From: Gammaproteobacteria bacterium
GTDB taxonomy: Bacteria > Pseudomonadota > Gammaproteobacteria > Xanthomonadales > Xanthomonadaceae
Assembly (NCBI GenBank): GCA_030431185.1
Contig: JAUIJO010000092.1
Coordinates: forward strand, 1 to 11,085
Direction: 5' to 3'
Length of the DNA: 11,085 nt
The position numbers were made by a program, and so were the translations under genes. This document shows, piece by piece, positions 1-6,691 of this stretch. Every line of letters starts with the position of its first letter. The first letter of the stretch is position 1. A model generated the notes under the pieces. The model was given only the letters and a program-made list of their open reading frames with translations. It was not told the origin of the DNA and did not search any database.

Positions 1-765
1 GACAACAGCGGCGTCCTCAAGTACGTCCGCGTGATGCATTCGGGCTTCGAAGTGCTGCCCGACGTCGAGTTGAACGGCATCACCATGGGTGGCCTGGGCA
101 GCGGCACTACCGTCGACTACGTGCAGGTGCACAACAGCTCCGACGATGGCATCGAGTGGTTCGGCGGCAAGGTCAACGCCCGGCACCTGGTGATGACCGG
201 CAACGACGACGACAGCTTCGACACCGACTCCGGTTACCGCGGCGCGATCCAGTTCGGCCTGATCGTCCAGCGCGACGGCGGCGGCGACCGCGTCAACGAG
301 ATGAGCTCGCAGGACCTGCCCTACCGCTCCAACCCCGTGCTCGCCAACGTCACCTACGTCAGCAAGGGCCACGACAACGTGGTCGTGCTGAACCAGGGCA
401 CGCTGGTCAATTACTACAACGCCGTGTTCACCGGCGGCAATCCGGCCTGCATCGAATTCCAGTCGGCCACCACCGAAGGCACCTTCGATTCCACCTACGT
501 CTCGTGCGACGAGCCTTTCGCCGGCGGCCCGAGCGGTCCGGAAGCCACGGCCTTCAACGCCGGCACCAACAACGCCATCGGTGCGTCGAGCCTGACGGGC
601 ACCTTCATCAACGGCGCCAACGAATCGGCGGTCCCGGCGTTCGCGAGCCTTTCCAGCGTGAATCCCTTCTTCGAGGACGTGGACTACATCGGCGCGGTGA
701 AGGATTCGGCCGATACGTGGTGGGAAGGCTGGACCTGCGGCCTGACCGACAGCGACCCCTGTTGA
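1..765 (+). CDS. 3' part of an exported, probably beta-helical protein of unnamed family
   Basis: The frame is open from the first base, so the true start lies upstream; the GTG and ATG at 31 and 34 sit inside continuous protein-like sequence and are not credible starts. The visible 254 residues look like the C-terminal part of an exported right-handed beta-helix protein. They contain short beta-strand-like repeats rich in Gly, Asn and Asp (TTVDYVQVHNSSDDGIEWFGG, then NARHLVMTGNDDDSFDTDSGY), with an acidic cluster at visible residues 68-76 that could bind a cation. Four cysteines (visible residues 140, 159, 246, 254) could form disulfides in the periplasm or outside the cell. The end, GAVKDSADTWWEGWTCGL then DSDPC, is distinctive. 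From memory, similar proteins occur next to TonB-dependent receptors in xanthomonads and sphingomonads, but I know no assigned function. A role as surface binding partner of the receptor or as a secreted protein is inference. Confidence 0.85.
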   Translation, partial: DNSGVLKYVRVMHSGFEVLPDVELNGITMGGLGSGTTVDYVQVHNSSDDGIEWFGGKVNARHLVMTGNDDDSFDTDSGYRGAIQFGLIVQRDGGGDRVNEMSSQDLPYRSNPVLANVTYVSKGHDNVVVLNQGTLVNYYNAVFTGGNPACIEFQSATTEGTFDSTYVSCDEPFAGGPSGPEATAFNAGTNNAIGASSLTGTFINGANESAVPAFASLSSVNPFFEDVDYIGAVKDSADTWWEGWTCGLTDSDPC

Positions 766-772
766 TCGCCAT

Positions 773-801
773 GCCCGCGGCCGCAGGGGGCGGTCGCGGG
801 C
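773..801 (+). other. GC-rich hairpin just after the beta-helix gene
   Basis: GCCCGCGGCCGC (773-784) pairs with GCGGTCGCGGGC (790-801) across a 5-nt loop. The stem is 12 bp with one G-U wobble. It begins 7 nt after the stop codon at 763-765, but no T-run follows, so it is not a classical intrinsic terminator. It could protect the mRNA 3' end or help end transcription with the next hairpin. A competing pairing exists between GGGCGGG (802-808) and CCCGCCC (825-831). Confidence 0.5.
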
Positions 802-836
802 GGGCGGGACCTGAAGTCCGCGGCCCCGCCCCTTCC

Positions 837-865
837 CCGATGCCGCGGCCGTTCCGCGGCATCGG
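837..865 (+). terminator. Perfect 12-bp hairpin, possible weak terminator before the TonB-dependent receptor gene
   Basis: CCGATGCCGCGG (837-848) and CCGCGGCATCGG (854-865) form a perfect 12-bp stem with a 5-nt loop. Only CTTAT follows, so the T-tract is poor. It may end the transcript of the upstream gene, or act as an attenuator if that gene and the receptor gene are co-transcribed. The stem ends 39 nt before the receptor's ATG, which leaves little room for a separate promoter between them. I see no good -35/-10 pair in that gap. Confidence 0.4.
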
Positions 866-904
866 CTTATCGGACACAACGGACCTCAAGAAAGGCTGCC
901 ACTC

Positions 905-3598
905 ATGAAGCTCAACACCGCCCGCTCGGGCCTGTTCCTGGCCATCGCCTCCCTGCTGGCGCCGCATGGCGCGCTGGCCCAGGACGCGACCAGCGAAGCC
1001 GCGCCCTCCGAACAACCCGCCCCTGGAGCCCCGGGCGTCGACGACACGGCCACCGAGCTCGATGCCGTGCAGGTACGCGGCGAGTTCATCCCGCAGCCGA
1101 TGCTGACCAGCTCCGCGGTGATGACCCATGTGTCCAAGGAAGACCTGGACCGCCAGGGCGACAGCACGGTGGCCGATGCGCTGGTCCGGGTGGCCGGGCT
1201 CAGCGTCAGCCAGGGCAAGTACGTGTACGTCCGCGGGTTGAACGAGCGTTACTCGTCCGCCCTGCTCAACAACACGCCACTGCCCAGCCCGGAACCGCTC
1301 AAGCGCGTGGTGCCCCTGGACCTGTTCCCGACCAACGTGCTCGACACGGTGGAGATCCTCAAGACCTACTCGGTCCGCTATCCGGGCGAGTTCGGCGGCG
1401 GCACGATCAACCTCACCAGCGCGGTGGTGCCCGAAGCCCCGTTCCTGACGGTCAAGGCCGGCATCGGCGGGAACAGCGAGACCACCGGCCAACCCGGCCT
1501 GACCTACTACGGCGGCGGCGACTCGGACTTCTTCGGCTACGACGACGGCACCCGCAAGATGTCGCCGGAACTGCAGGACGCCCTGGCGACAGGCAAGCGC
1601 ATCACGCCCGGACGCGACTTCACCACCGGGCAGGTGCAGGACATCGCGCGCAGCTTCACCAACGCGCCGCTGAACCTGCTGCAGACGACCGACAACGTCA
1701 ATCCCGACTACGAGTACGAGATCAGCGGCGGCAACGCCTTCGACGTCGGCAGCGGGTCGCGGCTCGGCGTGGTCGCCACCGCGGCGCTGAAGAACAAGTG
1801 GCGGACCGAAGTGGGCATCCAGCAGGATGGCGCCGTCGAGGGCGGCAGCATGGCCGTGCAGAGCAACTACGATTTCCTGTCGACCACCAACAATGCCACG
1901 GTCAATGGCCTGTTCGGGGTCACCCTCGACATGGAAGACCACACCATCGGGCTCATGACGATGTACGTGCATGACACCGACAAGGAGACCCGCAGCAAGG
2001 AAGGCTACAGCCTGCTCACCGGCGACAACATCCGCGACGACACCACGCGCTGGTTCGAACGCGAACTGATCAATACCCAGCTCACCGGCAAGCACGTGTT
2101 CGGCGAGTTCCGCGACCTGACCATCGACTGGCGCGCCGCCCACTCGCGCGCGAGCCTGGACGCGCCCTACGAGAAAGGCTTCCGCTACCGCGAGGACGAG
2201 TTCGGCAACTGGTTCCACGACGCCTCGCAGGCGCAGAACTACACGCGCTTCAGCGAGGTCAACGAACGCGTGGACTCCGCGGGCGTGGACGCCGCGTGGC
2301 GGCTGCCGATCGAGATGGACCTGTACCTGAACTTCGGTGCCGCCTGGTCGGACACCGGGCGCGATGCCGTCACCCGCGAATTCCGGTTGCTCTCGCTCGG
2401 CAACCTGCCGTATCCGAACTACTACCAGCGCCCGGACTTCCTGCTGTCGGACTACAACATCAGCCAGGGCTACCTGACCCTGCGCGAGACCACCGGCGGC
2501 ACCGGCGCGGCAGCCTACGACGGCTCGCTGGAGACCCGCGCGCTGTACCTGGAAGCGGAGTCGCAGCTCACCGGGAACATCCGGGCCACGGTCGGCGTGC
2601 GTTACGAGGATGCCAGCCAGGAGGTCACCCCGATCGACCTGTTCGACACCGGGCAGACCCTGCCCACCGCGGCGCCACTCGAGAACGACTACTTCCTGCC
2701 CGCCGCGACCGTGACCTGGAATTTCGCCGACAACCAGCAGCTGCGCTTCGGCGCGTCCAAGACCATCGCCCGTCCGCAGTTCCGCGAACTGGCGCCGCAG
2801 CAGTACCTCGACCTGGACGCGGATCGCCTGGTCATCGGCAACCCGTTCCTGGTCGACAGCGAGCTGGTCAACCTCGACGCGCGCTACGAGTGGTACTTCA
2901 ACCGTGGCGAATACCTCAGCGCCGGCCTGTTCTACAAGGACATCGACAAGCCGGTGGAAGTCGTCCTGAACGGCCGTTCGGGCTCCAGCTGGCAACAGAG
3001 CTTCATCAATGCGCCCGGGGCTGTGGTCTACGGCCTGGAGCTCGACTTCCGCAAATACTATGCGACGCCGTTCGACTGGATGGGCGACAGCCGCTTCTTC
3101 GTCGCCGCCAACTACACCTACTCCGACTCCGAAGTCCGGGTGGACGACGGCGACGTCGCCTATACCCTCGCCGGCAACGGTCGCCCGCAGCCGGCATCGG
3201 AACTGGTCGCCGACGGCAGCCGCCTGCAGGGCCAGTCCGAGCACCTGGCCAACGTCCAGCTGGGCATCGAGGATCCGGCGACGGGCAGCCAGGCGACCTT
3301 GCTGATCGGTTACGCCAGCGAGCGCATCAATGCGCGGGGGATCCAGGGCTTCGACCCCGCCACGGGCAGCACCACGGTGGTCCAGCCGGACTACGTGCAG
3401 GATCCGGGCACGACCGTCGACCTGGTGCTGAAGAAGGGCTTCGATCTGTGGGACACCCGCATGGAGCTGGGCTTCGAGGCCCGCAACATCTTCAACCAGG
3501 AATTCGCCGAGTACCAGTCGTACGGCGGCGGTCGCGCCGACGTGATGCGCTACGACCTGGGCACGAGCTACATGCTGAGCCTGTCGGCGTCGTTCTGA
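905..3598 (+). CDS. TonB-dependent outer-membrane receptor
   Basis: This 897-residue protein is a complete TonB-dependent receptor, which uses the TonB-ExbB-ExbD proton-motive-force complex to import a bound substrate across the outer membrane. A Sec signal peptide occupies residues 1-25 with likely cleavage at ALA/QD. A Pro/Ala-rich stretch leads to a TonB-box-like segment, ELDAVQVRG (51-59). The plug domain spans about 66-180 and includes VRGLNERY (109-116) and PGEFGGG (160-166). The rest is beta-barrel rich in alternating aromatic residues, ending in YMLSLSASF with the C-terminal Phe expected for BAM-dependent insertion. The ATG at 905 has an AAGAAAGG ribosome site at 888-895. The substrate cannot be read from the sequence. 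I see no FecA-like N-terminal signalling domain, since the TonB box follows closely after the signal peptide. Its position between an exported beta-helix protein and a T2SS operon suggests uptake of a product released by secreted enzymes; that is inference. Confidence 0.96.
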   Translation: MKLNTARSGLFLAIASLLAPHGALAQDATSEAAPSEQPAPGAPGVDDTATELDAVQVRGEFIPQPMLTSSAVMTHVSKEDLDRQGDSTVADALVRVAGLSVSQGKYVYVRGLNERYSSALLNNTPLPSPEPLKRVVPLDLFPTNVLDTVEILKTYSVRYPGEFGGGTINLTSAVVPEAPFLTVKAGIGGNSETTGQPGLTYYGGGDSDFFGYDDGTRKMSPELQDALATGKRITPGRDFTTGQVQDIARSFTNAPLNLLQTTDNVNPDYEYEISGGNAFDVGSGSRLGVVATAALKNKWRTEVGIQQDGAVEGGSMAVQSNYDFLSTTNNATVNGLFGVTLDMEDHTIGLMTMYVHDTDKETRSKEGYSLLTGDNIRDDTTRWFERELINTQLTGKHVFGEFRDLTIDWRAAHSRASLDAPYEKGFRYREDEFGNWFHDASQAQNYTRFSEVNERVDSAGVDAAWRLPIEMDLYLNFGAAWSDTGRDAVTREFRLLSLGNLPYPNYYQRPDFLLSDYNISQGYLTLRETTGGTGAAAYDGSLETRALYLEAESQLTGNIRATVGVRYEDASQEVTPIDLFDTGQTLPTAAPLENDYFLPAATVTWNFADNQQLRFGASKTIARPQFRELAPQQYLDLDADRLVIGNPFLVDSELVNLDARYEWYFNRGEYLSAGLFYKDIDKPVEVVLNGRSGSSWQQSFINAPGAVVYGLELDFRKYYATPFDWMGDSRFFVAANYTYSDSEVRVDDGDVAYTLAGNGRPQPASELVADGSRLQGQSEHLANVQLGIEDPATGSQATLLIGYASERINARGIQGFDPATGSTTVVQPDYVQDPGTTVDLVLKKGFDLWDTRMELGFEARNIFNQEFAEYQSYGGGRADVMRYDLGTSYMLSLSASF

Positions 3599-3618
3599 GC
3601 CACGGGGCAGCGATCGGG

Positions 3619-3648
3619 AAGGCCCGGAACCGCGGTTCCGGGCCTTTT
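3619..3648 (+). terminator. Rho-independent terminator of the receptor gene
   Basis: GGCCCGGAACC (3621-3631) pairs perfectly with GGTTCCGGGCC (3634-3644), and AA at 3619-3620 can pair with the first two T's. TTTT at 3645-3648 follows the stem. The hairpin lies 20 nt after the receptor stop codon. It separates the receptor transcript from the secretion operon, which therefore probably has its own promoter. Confidence 0.88.
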
Positions 3649-3660
3649 CGCATTCCATGT

Positions 3661-3698
3661 GTCAGTTGAAGTCATAGCGTCACAAATCCGTCTCATCC
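3661..3698 (+). promoter_or_regulatory. Repeated GTCA motifs with a Pho-box-like tandem repeat, candidate operon promoter region
   Basis: In the 125 nt between the terminator and gspC, GTCA occurs at 3661, 3671 and 3679, with GTCT at 3690. The last two lie in adjacent 11-bp units, GCGTCACAAAT (3677-3687) and CCGTCTCATCC (3688-3698). PhoB typically binds two 11-bp direct repeats each made of CTGTCAT plus about four A/T-rich bases, so spacing, the GTC cores and the central AAAT agree while several other positions do not. TTGAAG at 3667-3672 could be a -35 element, but I find no convincing -10 at the right distance. This is also the least GC-rich part of the gap. Regulation by phosphate starvation is a hypothesis. 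Confidence 0.3.
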
Positions 3699-3728
3699 TG
3701 TACGCGTCGCTGCAATCCGGCGACGGCC

Positions 3729-3746
3729 CGGTGCGCACGCGCACCG
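3729..3746. promoter_or_regulatory. 18-bp dyad upstream of gspC
   Basis: CGGTGCGC (3729-3736) and GCGCACCG (3739-3746) form a perfect 8-bp inverted repeat with a 2-nt centre, followed by TTT. It lies 27 nt before the gspC start. It could be an operator for a dimeric regulator or an RNA hairpin in the leader of the secretion transcript. The high GC content means chance occurrence is not excluded. Confidence 0.3.
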
Positions 3747-3773
3747 TTTCCACGGGATCGCCACGGACGCTTC

Positions 3774-4607
3774 GTGATTGACTTGCACACCATCGATGAG
3801 GCCACCCGCGAACGCCTGCTGGCCAGCGGACGCATGGCCGCCGAGACCGTCATGGTGGCGCTTCTCGCGGTGCAGGCCGCACGGCTTGCGTGGCTGTTGA
3901 TCGTGGCGCCGACGCCGCTCGGCGATGCACCACCCCTTCCCTCGGCGGGCGGGCCGGCTCGAACCGCCTTCGTCGACGCCTTCCATCCCGGCGGCAGTTC
4001 GGCCGTGGTCGACGGCGATGGCGACGAGGCGCTGGGCTACCGGCTCCTGGGCCTGCGCGCGCCGCTCGCGAACGGGGTGCCGGCGTCGGCCATCCTGGTG
4101 GGTCCGGACAAGCAGCAGCGGGCCTATCGGGCAGGTGACGCGCTGGCGGACGGCATCGTCCTGGCCGTGGTGTCCGATGACCATGCGGTGCTGCGCAGCC
4201 GGGGCATCGGGCATCGACTGTCCCTGGGCCGGCCGGGCGATTCGCCGCGCCCCCCCGCCCCCGCCTCCTTGCCGACCGCGGGCGGTGCCGCCCCCGTCGC
4301 CGCGGCCACGCCCGACGGCACGAGCGATCCTGCGATGGCATTCGCGCCCGCCGAGCTGATGGCCCACGCCGGCCTGAGGGCCCATCTCGATGGGGGCTAC
4401 ACCCTGGTGCCCCGCGGCGACGACGGCCTCTTCCAGCGCGCCGGCCTGGAGGCTGGCGATGTATTGACGGCCGTCGACGGCCGCCCACTCGACCTGGAAA
4501 GGCTCCGCGGCCTCGAACAGGAACTCCAGGACCGTCCCGAGGCCGTGCTCACCATCCGGCGCGGCAACCAGACACGAACGATCACCCTGCAGGCCCCGAC
4601 ACCTTGA
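3774..4607 (+). CDS. gspC: GspC, type II secretion inner-membrane connector with PDZ domain
   Basis: GspC links the inner-membrane assembly platform to the outer-membrane secretin and helps select substrates. The 277 residues show the standard layout. A short cytoplasmic N-terminus comes first, then one membrane segment (about 24-44). The periplasmic homology region (about 64-153) follows, including YRLLGLRAPL, and in this family it contacts the N0 domain of GspD. A Pro/Ala-rich linker (about 154-187) leads to a C-terminal PDZ domain (about 206-275) with LFQRAGLEAGDVLTAVDGRP. The GTG at 3774 is chosen because it is the first possible start after an in-frame stop at 3675; its ribosome site is weak (GGA at 3765-3767). 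The stop overlaps the gspD start. The family has low sequence identity, so domain layout and position ahead of gspD carry the call. The linker contains a C7 run at 4250-4256. Confidence 0.92.
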   Translation: MIDLHTIDEATRERLLASGRMAAETVMVALLAVQAARLAWLLIVAPTPLGDAPPLPSAGGPARTAFVDAFHPGGSSAVVDGDGDEALGYRLLGLRAPLANGVPASAILVGPDKQQRAYRAGDALADGIVLAVVSDDHAVLRSRGIGHRLSLGRPGDSPRPPAPASLPTAGGAAPVAAATPDGTSDPAMAFAPAELMAHAGLRAHLDGGYTLVPRGDDGLFQRAGLEAGDVLTAVDGRPLDLERLRGLEQELQDRPEAVLTIRRGNQTRTITLQAPTP

Positions 4608-6691
4608 AACGACATTGTCTTCCCGGCGTGCTGATCGCCGGTCTGCTGCTGCAACCCGTCATGCCGTCGATGGCGCAGGACCCGCCGCCGGCGGCGACGG
4701 GCAGCCTGAACGTGCAGGATGCCGACATCCGGGCCTTCATCCAGGACGTATCCCGCGCCACCGGAACGACTTTCATCGTCGACCCGCGCGTGCAGGGAAC
4801 GGTCAACGTCAATCGCAGCCAGGCGATGTCGGAGCAGGAACTGCTGGGCGTGCTGCTCGCGGTCCTGCGCGCCAACGGCCTGGTCGCCGTGCCAGCCGGC
4901 GGCGGCGCCTACCGGGTCGTCCCCGACGACACCGCCGCGCAGCAGCCCGGGTCGGCCGGCGGCGCCGCGCTGGGCTTCGCCACCCAGGTGATCCCGTTGC
5001 GCACCGTCGACGCGCGGATCGCCGCCGAGACGCTGAAGCCGCTGGTCGGTCGCGGCGGCGTCGTCCTGCCGATGCCGCAGTCCAACAGCCTGCTGGTCGC
5101 CGACTACGCCGACAACCTGCGCCGCATCCGCGGGCTGATCGCCCAGGTCGACAGCGACCGCGCCACCATCGACACGGTGACCCTGCGCAACAGTTCCGCG
5201 CAGGAGATCGCCGGCACCGTCAGCCGCCTGTTCGGCGTGGGAGGCGGCGACGGCGGGGGCTCGGCACTGTCGATACTGCCCGTGGAAAGCAGCAACTCGA
5301 TCGTCGTGCGCGGCGACGCGCAACTGATCCAGCGCGTCACCCGGATGATCGTGGAGCTGGACCGGCGCGCCGAGAGCAGCGGCGACGTGCGCGTGGTCAA
5401 GCTGCGCCACGCGAACGCGGAACAGCTGCTGCCGGTCCTGCAGCAGCTCGTCGGCCAGTCGACCGACAGCGACAGGCCGGCGGATGCGCCCGCCAGCAAC
5501 GCGGTGGCGGGCAGTGCCGACGCCAACACGCAGCTCATCGCCGGCACGGCGGGCAAGCGTCCCACCATCGTGCGCTATCCCGGCTCGAACTCGCTGATCA
5601 TCAACGCCGATCCCGAAACCCAGCGCACGCTCCTCGACGTCATCAACCAGCTCGACACGCGCCGCGAGCAGGTCCTGGTCGAAGCCATCGTGGTGGAGAT
5701 CTCGGACGACGCGGCCAAGGAGCTGGGCGTGCAGTTCCTGCTGGCGGGCAAGGACGGCCGGATCCCGTTCGCCGCCACCCAGTATCCCGGTTCGAACGTC
5801 GGCATCATGCCCCTCGCCGCTGGCGTCGCTGCAGGCAAGGCCGACGCCGGCGACGAGGACGGCAATGCGGTCCTCGATGTCGCCCGCGCGGCGGCACTGA
5901 ACTCCCTGCTCGGACTCACCGGCGGCCTGGCCGGGATCGCCGGCAGCAGCGGCGACGCCGTGTTCGGGATGATCATCAACGCGGTCAAGTCCGACACCGG
6001 CTCGAACCTGTTGTCGACGCCGTCGATCCTCACCCTCGACAACGAGGAGGCGCGCATCCTGGTGGGCCAGGAAGTGCCGATCACCACCGGCGAGGTGCTG
6101 GGCGACTCCAACAGCAACCCGTTCCGCACCATCCAGCGCCAGGACGTGGGCGTGCAACTGGAGGTCAAGCCACAGGTCAACAGCGGCGGCGGCATCACCC
6201 TGTTCCTGCGCCAGGAGGTGTCCTCGATCGCCGGACCGGTCAGCTCCAGCCTCAACGAACTGGTCCTCAACAAGCGCGAGATCGAAACCCGCGTGCAGGT
6301 CGACGATGGCGCGATCGTGGTGCTGGGCGGCCTGCTCGACCAGACCGACCGCATGACCGTCGACAAGATCCCCGGGCTGGGCGACATCCCGCTGATCGGT
6401 GGCCTGTTCCGCAACACCGCCCGGCAGAACAACCAGCGCAACCTGATGGTGTTCATCCGTCCCACGGTGATCCGCGACGCCAGCGACGCACAGCGCGCGA
6501 CCGCGCAACGCTACGACTACATCCGCGACCGCCAGCTCGAGGCCCAGGACCCGCGCATGCAGCAGGCCGCGCTGGACGCACTCGTGCAGGACTACCTGCG
6601 CGCGAGCCCGCCCGTCCAGCCACCGCTGCCGATCCCCAGCGCGCCATCGTCGTCGGACGTGGAGTCTACGGAGCCGTCGACGGTCCCATGA
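4604..6691 (+). CDS. gspD: GspD, type II secretion secretin (outer-membrane channel)
   Basis: GspD forms the multimeric outer-membrane pore through which folded proteins leave the periplasm. The protein has 695 residues. Its signal peptide ends near SMA/QD (24/25). N0 spans about 32-107, N1 124-186, N2 187-254 and N3 259-352, the last with a disordered Ala/Asp/Ser-rich insert near 286-318. The secretin domain (about 355-625) contains LLSTPSILTLDNEEARILVG, the VGQEVPITTGE gate-region motif (487-497) and, near its end, FIRPTVIRD. The tail is Pro/Ser-rich (about 666-695). It may be where a pilotin binds, though I recognise no specific motif and no pilotin gene is present here. The start is TTG at 4604, forming a TTGA overlap with the gspC stop; it is preferred because it alone gives a complete signal peptide. 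Coupling to gspC translation is likely. Confidence 0.97.
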   Translation: MKRHCLPGVLIAGLLLQPVMPSMAQDPPPAATGSLNVQDADIRAFIQDVSRATGTTFIVDPRVQGTVNVNRSQAMSEQELLGVLLAVLRANGLVAVPAGGGAYRVVPDDTAAQQPGSAGGAALGFATQVIPLRTVDARIAAETLKPLVGRGGVVLPMPQSNSLLVADYADNLRRIRGLIAQVDSDRATIDTVTLRNSSAQEIAGTVSRLFGVGGGDGGGSALSILPVESSNSIVVRGDAQLIQRVTRMIVELDRRAESSGDVRVVKLRHANAEQLLPVLQQLVGQSTDSDRPADAPASNAVAGSADANTQLIAGTAGKRPTIVRYPGSNSLIINADPETQRTLLDVINQLDTRREQVLVEAIVVEISDDAAKELGVQFLLAGKDGRIPFAATQYPGSNVGIMPLAAGVAAGKADAGDEDGNAVLDVARAAALNSLLGLTGGLAGIAGSSGDAVFGMIINAVKSDTGSNLLSTPSILTLDNEEARILVGQEVPITTGEVLGDSNSNPFRTIQRQDVGVQLEVKPQVNSGGGITLFLRQEVSSIAGPVSSSLNELVLNKREIETRVQVDDGAIVVLGGLLDQTDRMTVDKIPGLGDIPLIGGLFRNTARQNNQRNLMVFIRPTVIRDASDAQRATAQRYDYIRDRQLEAQDPRMQQAALDALVQDYLRASPPVQPPLPIPSAPSSSDVESTEPSTVP

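Noticed and set aside
31..36. GTG/ATG at 31-36 as the start of the first gene
   Set aside because: The frame is open to base 1 with the same protein character (DNSGVLKYVRV), there is no signal peptide after these codons, and no ribosome site precedes them.
608..3658. A 1016-codon open frame on the minus strand opposite the receptor gene
   Set aside because: It mirrors the receptor's codon structure in very GC-rich DNA, is Arg/Ala/Val/Gly-rich without domain motifs, and crosses the terminator. The + strand encodes a clear full-length receptor.
4615..6687. A long + strand frame leading into gspE without a stop, apparently making a 1189-residue protein
   Set aside because: The upstream part is Arg/Pro/Gly-rich out-of-frame translation of gspD. 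The GspE family begins at the ATG at 6688, coupled to the gspD stop.
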